Source: Struthio camelus (lineage: Eukaryota > Chordata > Aves > Struthioniformes > Struthionidae). Taken from it: a stretch of 64,000 nt of DNA. The stretch covers positions 4,134,001-4,198,000 of the forward strand of contig NC_090946.1 in the NCBI RefSeq assembly GCF_040807025.1, given 5' to 3'. The position numbers and the translations under genes were made by a program. The notes beneath the pieces were generated by a model. That model saw only the letters and a program-made list of their open reading frames with translations. It was not told where the DNA came from and made no database searches. This document shows positions 12,501 through 24,500 of the stretch, one piece after another (position 1 is the stretch's first letter; each line of letters starts with the position of its first letter).

Positions 12501-15500
12501 GTTTTCTTCAGTAGGCAGATTGGTTTGATGTTATGTTTGATATCGATGACTTTGAAGAACACCCATTTCTTTGCTTTTTGTGAGGACCATGTATTCCTTT
12601 TATGTCTGAGTTTAAACAGTGCTTGGTAATGTTCATTTTGTGTTTAAACAGTTTTCATGGAGAGATGTAATTGAAAATAGCAGACTAGATAAACTTCTCT
12701 ATTTTCTTGGCCAGCCCAGGCAGTATGAATTATTTGAAGTATGAATTGAGCAAATTGGAAGTAGCTGATTTCTGTTTACCCATGTTTATCCTGGACTATG
12801 TCATTGTTTTTCAGCCTTTGCAGTTCAGGCTTCCCTACCACTGAATTAACCTGTAATAAAGGTGTAACCAAGAATTTACGCAACAGACCAAATTCTAGTT
12901 GCTTGGTTTTATAACAGAGATGAACTGCATCTATAATTAGTGTGCTTAGAGTGAGAAACAAACACTCTTCAAATGCAGCAATCACCAGAGAGATGATAGA
13001 TGTTTAAAACCAGACTATCAGTTCTTTTCCCGTCTTCTAGCAATTCCTAGCCTCTGTCAAACAAAACCTCTAGTAATTTGCAACTAATGTCTTTGGACCA
13101 CGGAATTCACTTCATCTGCTGCCTTCTCCAGTTACCAGTGTCTCCTTTCTGTACAGATAGTTCTGCCACATTTTCCCTCCAGTAGTGTCTTGGTGTTTGT
13201 ATTATTTCTCTGTGAAATTGTTAGGCTAGTTCATGTTTTCATTCACAGATTTAACTGAAAGTATAGAGTTTTGCATTTAAGAAACTGACACTGCCAAAAA
13301 TTAAAGTTGAGTTCTCTGCTCTACCACAGCTCTCAGCGTGAGCTGAACTACCAGGTACACAACCTTGTATTTAAGAAGTGTTTTTTTTTTTTTCAGACTA
13401 TACGGTGAGCCCAGGAATGGGGCCTTTGAGTATTGTCATGACTTTAGAACTATTGTTACTCCTAAATAGTTCATGGCTCTGCTAATCATTGAGCCAAGGC
13501 GTGTGCCTAATGAAGTCAACTAAGTGTGAAATGGGGTCAGTATTCTTGCTCAACCCTGCCATGTGCTCTGTGGCACTCTGGAGCTTACATAGCATTCAGG
13601 TAGGATGGTGCCTGTTCGGTTAGGCCTCATACACAGCTGTTCACATTCTGTTCTCTGTCTTCATGTCTATCCTCAGGGAATGGTGCTATCTGCTGAGTAC
13701 ATCAAGAAGAAATTGGAACAAGAGATGGTGCTTTCTCAAGCATTTGGACGAGACCTGGTGAGCATTAGTTTTCTTTTATCGTTGCAGGCTATACGGAAGA
13801 TGAGATTTCCCTAAACTGCTGGTGTTAAAACTCCATCTCCATGTCCCTCAATCTATTGTACTAATTTCTTAAACCTTCCTTCCAATTCCTGCCGCTCTTG
13901 ATTGCCAGAGAGACAGCTAGTTACTTATTCCTCCAAAGCTTTTTTTTTATTTTGAAGCCTTCTGCGCAAAAGTCCTGCAGAGCTCTTCAGTTTGTTCTCA
14001 GGCAAAGCTAAAACAAGAAGTCCCATTTGGTGGCAGTGGTATTTTAGGGAACACTAAAAACAAGTCAACAGGAACTAAAATCCCATATCTGTAGAGACTC
14101 TCTTTGGAGGCAGTAATGGGATTCCGTGCTGACTCTATGTCTCTGTTTCTTGGGATGGAGAGAGCTATGGGAGAACCCGAGAGATGTTCGGAAGAAGCTT
14201 ACCTTAGCTTATGTGTCGTAGTAGTATGGTCTATGCCCGGTAGGCTCTTCTGAACTGACTGATTCCCCACTGTCAGAGAGCTGTCATTTTCTCCTGCTGA
14301 AAGAATGAGCAGTGCCTATAGGAAATTAACAATAACAGAAGGGAGAGAGAAAAGGATAAGGGAGATGAAGGGCTTAATTGCTCCCTGAAACTTAAGTGTC
14401 TTAAGCACTAGTTAAAACGAAAGCATCTGCCTTGTAATGTTTGGTAGATGTACGGAGAGATACATAGGCATCTGACTTCTTTATATGGTGCTTTATTCCT
14501 CTCTGCCCAGAACATGAAAATTGGTCTTGTTAAGTGAGCTGTTACTCATGGGGAATTTTTCCTGCTGTGCTCAATTGCTAACTGACTGACAAGGATATAG
14601 TGACATAGCTCTATGCTTTGCTTGTCTTCTGTGTGTGATAGTACGTCATATTGTGTTCTATTCAAAGCTGGCGTTACATATGGTGGGTCTAATTGTTAAT
14701 TGCTGTAGAATAATGTAACTAATTGGACCTGATCCACAAGGATGGAGAGAGAGCTCCATTAATATGACATGGAGAAACAGGCTTTTGTGCAGAAAATGAA
14801 ATATTGTCTGAAACTTGACTTTGAGAAAGATCCAAAGAAGTGGAACAAACAGGGCATAAATGTTGTCCCAGGTCATACCAAAGGTTCATCTAGCCCAGTA
14901 CATTGTTTGTGACAATTGCCAGCAGCAGACGTTCGGGAAAAAAATAAAATGAGGTTTACATAGTGTAATTCTCCCCTGGTGTTCACCTTGCTGACTGTAA
15001 GAGGTGTCATAGTGACTTAGAGATGCCTTGAGAAGGAAAACGACACAATGATAGAACTTTCATTCATGTGATTTGGTCTTTTGTTCTATGATTTCTCATC
15101 TTATGCAGAGGTTCAAGTATGGCCTCCACTGTGATGTCCTGAAGTCTTGGGGAGTATGATGCTAGATTCTCTATCCCTATATAAAACCTACAAGGCTCTG
15201 GCACTGCTCTGTGATCTTGAAGAGAAACAAAACTCAGACTTCTGAAACATTGTTTTAGTAAACTTCTAGGATTTGAGCCATGCCTGTCACTCCAGCCTCT
15301 GAATGTCAAAAACAGTACTAAACTTTAAAGATTAGTTTTGTCCCTAAATTAGTTGAGTAAGTCTGCCAACTGTTGAGAACATCTAGACTTTAGATGATTA
15401 CTGTTCAAACTGCAAGTTAAGCTTTCTGTTTTTCAGCATGCCCGAGGAATGGAATTAATGAGAACAAATTATCATTTCTAGAACCAAGGAGAGCTCAGAT

Positions 15501-18500
15501 TTATGAACCTGGACTCGAGTTTTATCTGATGGCTCTCAGATCTGAGGAGGAGCAAAAGGCATATGTCAATTCCCAAATAACCCAAACAGTTTGAGGATAC
15601 GTCTCCTGCCTCCCCCCTTTTTTCCCCGTTCCCACTTTTTTTTTCCCCAGGAAAGACCTAATAGGTCAAACACTGACAGATGGAGATGTAGGAGAGACTT
15701 CCAGAAGCGAATGAATTCCAGTGTCCCTTCAGAACATGTGGGGCTATTTTGGAGCAGGAACTGAATGTGTTTGGGCTGCCCCTGTGACATAGACTAGCCA
15801 GTGTAAATCAGAACTCTGCTTCTGTTTCAAAATTCAACATACCATCACTAGTTTCCATTGGTAGAGAAGTTGGTTAGCAGGAGCGTGGAGTGCTAATGTA
15901 TAGGAAAAACTCAGCAGCTGGGGGAAGGGACTGGTTTTGGGGTTTGATATGGAGTTTCCTTTCAGTCTGATCTCAATTTCTTGTTTTGTTTTTCGTTTTC
16001 AGGGCAGAGGGACAAAACACTATGGCCTGATTGTGGTTGGTCATTCTCTAGGGGCTGGCACAGCTGCCATCCTGTCCTTCCTCTTGCGTCCACAGTACCC
16101 ATCACTGAAGTGCTTTGCATATTCTCCCCCAGGTGGGCTACTGAGGTAGGTGTTGGGACAGGAGGTCTGATGAGGGAGGGTGTGTAGTTGTCGTAGGATC
16201 AGATCCTGTTTGTGATATTTTCTTGGATAGTCAAAGACAGCCTCTGCCTTGAGGAGTGTATAGGAAAAGTGAGTGACAGGTTGTAGGAGCTGAGGGTTGT
16301 TGGCAGCCTTTGTACTGTGTAGTAGTGTGGTGTTTAGGTTACAATGGCAGATGACTTCTCTCCCAAAAATATTCAGGTTTGCGACTCAGTCATCTAGGGC
16401 TAAAATTCTAATTTTATCCTGACTACTGGAAAATGAAAGTTGAGAGGCTGGTGGTGAACAGGGTGTGATTTCCTTCCTTATTGTTCTCTGCACAGTGCCA
16501 GTGTGTCCCCTCCCCATCCACTGTGAGTGGAATACAGAACGGGAGATGTTTGACCAAAAATAGATATCTGCATCAGATCTAGTTGTTTGGATTCCTTTTG
16601 CAGCTGACAGAAAGAAATGGGCACTTCCAGGGTGCGATTTCTCTCATCCTGAAGTGGATGCCTAACATAGGTCAGATGGATTGTGCTTCTCTGGTGTTTG
16701 TTTCTCTCCTTTGGCTGTAGGAGGAATTTAGGGTGACTACCTCAGAAAGGCATATCTTCAGAGAGGTAAAGTGAATTCCTCCTACTGTAAATGGGAACAG
16801 ACCTGCTGGTTATGTTAATTCCATAGCAACCAAGTAAAAACATCTCTCTTGATGGTCATGGAGTGAGAGAAGGTCTTTCTAGACATGACAGACACCATGG
16901 GGGCACTTGAAAACAGCTGCATGTTGTGAGAAGCCCCTTTTGATAGTTACTGCATCATGTTCCTGCATTAGCCAGGGGATTTTAACCGGCCTGCTAATGA
17001 ATTTGGACATTAGCATGCCCTATTATGACAGCAATCCCCAGACATCTTTGGCTATAAAAGAGTTGTTCTGCAGAACGTTCCATTAGAGTTTTATAGCTTT
17101 CTGCGCAGAACTTCCCCTCCTGAGATCCCTGGATAGCTCATGCCAAGCCATGGTGTGTCACCTCAGCTGTCTCAGAGTTCAAGGAAGTACCTCTAACTGC
17201 CACATATCTGATCTTTGTTGCACTGCACATCATGCCCAGGATCATCTTTAGGTCAGTGATGCTGGCCTCTACCTGTGGTGGCTCTGATTTAGAGGAAAGT
17301 CTCTAGGAAGACAGCTATCTGGAGAAGGAAACGGATCACAGAGTGGAAGCCGTAATTCCCTCTCATCTTGGTGTTAAGGTTACTGCAGAAAGTGGCCATT
17401 TTAGTTCTACAGTATCTTTTTTAGAGTAGTCTCGGGAGCATGTAGTATTCTCTTCTTCCTTCTTTTCTCATGTCCTGGCTATTCCCAAACTGTAGGAAAA
17501 CCACTATGAGGCATAGAGTTTGAGTACTTCCTATTCCAAGTACATCCAGAGCCTATGCAAGTAAGGAAGGAAGGAGCTGTTCTAGCTGTAGGAAGGGCCC
17601 ACTATATCATTAAGGAGTAATGTTGCTTGGGCGTGGGATGTGGATTTCAGTGCAAGTCCCAAAGGCTTTGAACAGTTTAGATTATTTGTATGACCAGGTT
17701 CAATGTGTGGGAGCCACTCAGAGCCCAGTGGCAGAAACTGGGAATGGAGTGCAGTTTGCTGCCAGTGAAACCCTGTTTGCTTCTTCTTGGTCCTGTTTCT
17801 CTTCCAGTGAGGATGCCATGGAGTATTCAAAAGAGTTTGTGACCGCAGTCGTGCTTGGCAAAGATCTAGTGCCCAGGCAAGTTGAGAAGCCTCTGAATTC
17901 CTTGACAAGTATCTGCTGTTCTATACTAAGGTCACCCGTTTCCTGTCAGAAACCCCCAGATCATCTCTGTCTCCAGTTTCCTCGTTTACCTGTCCTTGTG
18001 TGCTTCTTACTTGTCTCCCTAGTTACCTGTATTGCTGTATCTTTTACATGGACACCTATATTGGTGTTTCACGCACCTTTATTTGAGCATATCCCTCCCC
18101 TGTCTCTCAGTTGCCTGTATGAAAGAAAAAGGAGAATATCCTCTCTCTTTAAATATATGCATTGCGGTATCTGACATATCTGTGATGCCTGGTTGCCTGT
18201 GTTATGTCAGCCCTCTTTACCCTCTGCCCCAAACTAGTTATGCTGTCAGCTGATGTTTTATACGGTTTGTCCCTGATTACTTGTACATATCATCTCACAT
18301 CTCTGAACCAGCTCCCTAATTTCTTATTGTTGACATTTCTCACCTCTCATCATCTCCCAGGATATGTTCTCCTGAACGGGGCATTGGCCTAGGAGCCAGG
18401 CAACCTGGGTTTTATTTTCACCTCTGCCCTGTTGCGTGATCTCAGATACACAGTGCCATTTCTTAGGCACGTAGAGTTCAGTGGAGGAAAAGTACTACAG

Positions 18501-21500
18501 TGCTACTTGAGTATGCCTGTTGGTAACCTGTATGACAAAAATCTTGTCCTTGTGGTAATCTGTTTAGTGGTGTCATATAGCTCTTTACCATCTTTCTGGT
18601 TTATCTGTTCTGTGGCGTCCTATACTTGAATCATTTCCTGCTTGCTTGTTTCTGCAACTGCACCCCTGTATCATCTCCCTCTTTATCTATTCATTGACCT
18701 CTCTCATACCTGTGTTCATTACTACTCTGATTCTGTTACTGCTTTTCATACTTGTTTAGTGTTGCATTGGTTTCCTGTGGCCTATTTTCCCTGGTTACTG
18801 GTGCTGGGTGATGTCACACCTCCTCTCTGAAGTGATCTGCATTATGGCATTGTTGAATTCTTGAAGTGTCTCTTGTAGCATAGTTTCTTGTTCTTCTGTG
18901 CTATGTGTCCCTACTGTCCTCTGTTACCTGTCAGTATTTCCCTGTCCAGCCATTGTAAACCCTTCTTCCCCTCTCTTCCAGGATTGGTCTCTCACAGCTA
19001 GAGGGGTTTCGCCGGCAGCTTCTTGATGTTCTTCAGAGAAGTAACAAACCAAAGGTAAGAGTGAAGATTAACAGACACTGGAATTTACGTCTCTGAGCAG
19101 TGATGGTAAACTTTCCTGGAGTCACACGGCAATACTGCAGACTTCTCTGGCCCCCAGGTCTCCTCAGGTGTGACTACTGGCTAAGTAACTGTAGGAGTGA
19201 TGGCAAAAGCTAGAAGGCAGCTAGAGAGGTCAGAGCTTAGGGCTATATTCTGAAGCCCAGTGACTGGAGTTCTGTGTGGTGATTCTGGTTCACATGCTGT
19301 AAGTTCAGTGTCACAGGCCTAAAACAACTAAGCAGGCATTTCTCTCACCTGAGCTTATTTTGAAGCCTGTGCTCCACCTGCAGCTTTTTCTTGTTGGTAA
19401 CAAATGGTAACAGTCTTGGAAGTACAGCAATTGTGAATTTATATAGATAGGCACAGCTGTGTGGTGTCTGGGTAGTGTTGTTCTAGGATAAACAGCCTGT
19501 TGACATTTTGGAGATAGGTATGTAAAGTTGTTCCTGCCCAAACTTCTTGACTGTCACATTGAGACAGAAAAGCTGTAAGATTTTAAGATTTTGGGGGGTA
19601 AAATATTATAAAAATGATCTGTAGAGGGAGAAAAGGGAGCTTACATTTATTTTTCTTATATTTATTTTTCTTTTCTCAAAAAGGTTTGGCTTAGTGGGTT
19701 TTAGTGGGTTTTTATTTTCTGGGATTTCTTTTAGTGCGTAAAGAAGGACCCAAAGGGAAGTTTTGTCTGGTTATATTGTATAGTCTTTTGCTTATTTTTA
19801 AAAATCCAAAATTGAGATTCTATCTACTTTGTTTATTTTGAAAGGTTTGGTAAGTTATTAGTTGGAGGACAAAAATGTCCTTGCTCTAGATCCCTAACTC
19901 TAAGAAAACTTCCAGCAAAAAGAGGAAAGACAAGATTTTACTGTTTTTTAAGGTTAAAATGGGGAGAGGAAAGGAGGAAGAAACAACTTTTCTTTCTAGG
20001 CAGGGTTATCTCTACCTTTGGGTACGCGATTAAGCAACCAAGGCCACAAGCCCTGTTCTTTTCAGGTATTCGGTTTAAATAACCTTACCTAGCAGTCTCT
20101 TGTAAGATGACTTTGCTTTTCTCTGAATCTTTCCCTTTTCTCCATTTTGTCCCTCCCCTGTTCTTGTGTTGGACAGTGGCGAATCATTGTGGGTGCTACA
20201 AAGTGCATACCGAAGTCAGAGCTCCCTGAAGAGAGGGAAGAAAATTCAGTAACCAGTAATCGCCTCTGGACCCATCCCAGTGATCTAACAATTGCCCTGT
20301 CTGCAAGCACACCACTCTACCCACCTGGCCGCATCATCCATGTGGTACACAATCATCCTGCAGAACAGTGCTGGTGAGTATGTGCTAAGCTGTGAAACCT
20401 GCCCATGGATGGTGGTGAAAATTTACTTTTGGAAAAGACTCCCCAGCAGAGGAAACCATCTATGAGGGAGTTGATTTTTTCCGCCGTCCTACGGTGACTA
20501 TGTCTGTGCTGTGAGGATGGGAAGATACTCATATCTGTGGTGCAGTGGCAGTAGCGTATGTACTGTAATATCTCCTTTCTCTCTTTTTCCTCCTATTGCT
20601 TTTTCTGTCTCTGTAACCTCTCTCACTTTTGCATGCCAAAATACTGACCTACTCTTTTATCCCCTTGCTCCCCATTTTCTCCTCTATTTATATCCCAACT
20701 CTTCTAGTTGCTGTGAGCAAGAGGATCCCACTTACTTTGCTATCTGGGGTGACAATAAGGCGTTTAATGAAGTAATCATCTCACCAGCAATGTTGCACGA
20801 ACACCTCCCGTATGTGGTCATGGAAGGGCTCAACAAGGTAACACTGAGAATTAGGGTTGGGAGGGGTCATTCAGTGGGACAACATGAGCTTTGACTTGAA
20901 TGCATGAAAGGCCGTGGTTTGATCAGGAAAGGCTTGGCATGACAGTGCTAAAGAGGTGAGTTTATAGTTGCAAATGGACAAGAGGTGTGGTGATTTAAGC
21001 GTATGAGCTGCTTAAGCTTCTCAGGGCCAAGCACAAGCTCTGCATGTATGTTGGAAAGTCAGGAAACTCCCCTTAATGGGGTCCAGTTTTATTAATTCCT
21101 ACTGTAAAAGCACTTAGATGCCCTAAGTGAAACTGATGTCTTCTCGCAGGCCTTCATGAACACAAAGTAGGTGGTCCTTGCCCAGCAGAGCTGGCTATTT
21201 AAATAGCCAGTACTATTTATTTTGGGGAGACGAGGAGAAGACGACTGTGCTCTGGGCCAGTCTTGCACAAGCTATTAGCGCCAAATTTAATGAGATCTGG
21301 AAACTGAATGTAGATCTTCATCCCAATACCAATATCCTAAACCAGATCCTCTTTCCAAATACCATGCTACAGTTATGTCAAGTTGGGTGTTGTTCAGTTC
21401 CTTCTTTTAGAATCTGCTCATTCCAAGCTTCAGGGGGAATCTAGTGAGCTATGACAGAACTAGACATCCGTGTGTGCAGCTACAGGGGGGTTTTCAAAAG

Positions 21501-24500
21501 TCTTAGAGCTTGCTGCTGCAGTCCCTCTGTTATCCCATGGGGTGATCGAGCTTATGTATAATTCTTGCAGGATGGGTCTTTGCCCCTGAACTATAGTCCT
21601 AAGCCATGCTGCCCTGCCTTGTAGGTTTAGCCAAGACTCCTCTGTCCTGCTGGGGTCTTGACGCTGCTTCTGACAGGATCCTTGGTCAGTTCCCCAGTGC
21701 CGGTTTCCCAGTAGGGCACTCTGACAGGGTAGACCGTGTCAAAGTTAGTTGCTATAATCCTTTATTTCAAGGTCTTGCTCTGTGCTTGTAAAAGGCAGTG
21801 ATAAAAAACAAACGTGCAAATCTAGCAGTTTCATGGAAGTCCCAAGCTGAGAACAGCAAAACTGTTGTCTCCAGTAAAGCACTACTGTTCCTTTGCTCAC
21901 TTTGAATAGGTCCTGGAGAATTACAACAAGGGGAAAACAGCTTTACTTTCTGCAGCCAAAGTAATGGTGAGTCCTACAGAAGTGGATCTAACCCCAGAGT
22001 TGATCTTCCAGAGTCAACCCTTGCCTAGCGGACCCTCAATACAGATTGGAACTGGAGCTATAACAGTGGACAGAAGGAACAGCAGTATTAAGTAAGGATC
22101 TCTCTTTGATTTCTTAAGAGGTTTACTGGCTCGGGATGTGGGTTCTCTTCCACTTGGGGCATTGTGATCAACGTTTATGGGAAGGATAGATCCAAGGCCT
22201 GCCTGTATGGGACTTTTACTTACACATGCCTTGGCCATATTCTTGTTGAAGAATACATTGATGCAGCAAGGTCTGGAAATGCTAGAAGAGAAGGTATAGA
22301 AACTTCCTTTTCTCCTTATCAAGACTGCTAGGGTTTTCCCTGGAACCACAAAGCTAAAACTTGACGCGTTGCAGCCAAATCTCCATTTTCCTGTGTGAAT
22401 TATGTGCTTAAAGATACCCTGTGTACTGATTCTCAAAAGCTGAGAAACAGCGGATGCCATAAGCTTACCAGGACATATGCACACTTAATGCTTGTGACTT
22501 GTGGAATATTATAAACAGGAGAATCTGGAAACACAGATTCAGGTGTGTGGACCAGCAGTATGGGACAAAGATGACGGCAATGTTAGTGTGAGGGGAAAGC
22601 AATTTCTGTTTGTGAAGGACAAGAGCCAGAAGCTCAGTCCAGTGGAAAGCAAACAAGGGAGAAAGGCACATATTCTGAAAATTTTCCTGCAGGGATTATT
22701 TTATGAAAACTAGACCACCGGCCACTGAGCAGTGACATAAGTATGCTGGCAAAGACTATAAGGTGGAGGCTGGGTAGTACATCTAGTGGATATATAAAGG
22801 ATTTGTGTGGGGAAGAGCTCGTTCTTTCTGGTAGATGCAAACAGCTCTCCTCTCCAAATGGCAGAAAGACTCCTTGCACTTTTTCAGAAATGTTTGAGGC
22901 ACTGAAGGAGACCACAGATTTGCAAGAGGTAGAGAAAATGGATATAAAAATACAGACAAAGATAAGTTTCAAAGTTGTAAGATGGAGCACATGACTTCCA
23001 GCACAGAAATGCACTATATAAGGCAAATTTATGACAGAACGGGTGTGATAAGATGAGAGGGAAGATGGTTCACAGTTGGAAGCAGCAGATAGGATTCATG
23101 GGTGGAAACAGAAGATGGCAGTGTGGTGAGAGATGCTTGTTTCTTTGCAAGGGAATCTCTTCTAATTTGGAGATTTTGGGTAAAGAGACTGAAAGAGAAG
23201 CAGTGCAATGTCTGAATAGGATGTGGGAAGAGGCAGGATGAGATGATCTTGCTGAAAGCGATGCAGAGTTCTTGAGGTAACATGACTGAGGTGTAAATTT
23301 AAAGGAAAGATAAGAGAGAAGACAGTAAATAATATGAAAATGATAAGGTTCTTGTCACAGAGAGAGTGAGTGGTGGCCAGAGACAGCAAAGGAGAGCTTA
23401 GACAGGAGCAGAACCACAGCACTGACACAGGAAGAGGAGGGAGCAGCTCATGTTTGTGAAGGCTCCAGTAAGTCCGAGAAGATGGATTAAGTCAAGCAGT
23501 AGGGAGGAGGAGAATGGTTTCCATGGCATAGCCAGAGCAAACCCTGGAGTGAAATAGCCTAAGGAACTACTTCATTTTGAGGTGAGTGAAAGCAGAGGGG
23601 GATTCTTGTGAGATGTGAAAGGGAAAGGAGGAGGGGGAGAGGGCAAAAGAGGCTTTGGGGGAGGTATTAGAGGGGGAAGAGTTGTAGCTTCCTTGTGTTC
23701 AGTTCAAGACTGGAGCCAGTTACCGTGTCAGATTCCCTCTTTCGGGGGTTCTTGAAACCTGTTCACCTGTGTTCACCTGTTCATAGCTTAGCAAGGCCAG
23801 CCATGCACATATTACAGTTCGCTTTTTTTATTGAAATGACGGCTGGATCATATATTGGCTTAAATTAAAAGCCTTTCCCTATACATCAATTGTCCTGTGC
23901 CTTTTGGTAGCTGTGGCAGTCCTCACCTAAGCCCAGCTTCTTGTCCCAGATATTTCTCAAGTTTCTGTATTTAGGGCCATCACTTTCTGACTGCTAGTAA
24001 TCTTAAGCTTTGTGTAGACTTGATGTGGGAAGCTCTTTTCCTGTATCTTTGACCTACATCAGGAGGAGCCTGCCTGGTCCATAAAAGTCTTTTAGTGTGA
24101 CTGGAATCTTTCTAAAGATCTTTACCTGTCTTAAATAAGCTGGGTAAATTGCTCTTTTACCTATTTTGAAGTCTACCATTGGAAATGGCAACTGAACTGG
24201 TCACAGACAATGCTGCTAAGATAGTCTCCTGGCACTTTTTGGTAGTAAGGCAGGGACTGCCAGCAGGGAGAAGGAGGGGAAGACATGAGACTAGAATGGT
24301 TTAGAGAATGAGGAGGAGGAGAAAATAGTTGTAGGTTAACTGTAAGCCTGTCCTTTAATGTCTCATACCTCAGGTCTCTCTATTAATATAAAAGTGTTAG
24401 GTGTCGGGGAGTACGTGTAGAAGTGTTGGGGGAGGGGGGGCTAGCTTTCAGCTGGGAGAAGGGAAAAATGAAAGAGGAATCTCCTGCAGTTGTATGAAAT

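Noticed and set aside
22014..22484. 156-aa minus-strand open frame.
   Set aside because: It partly lies antisense to a DAGLA exon and otherwise in intron; no known protein recognised.
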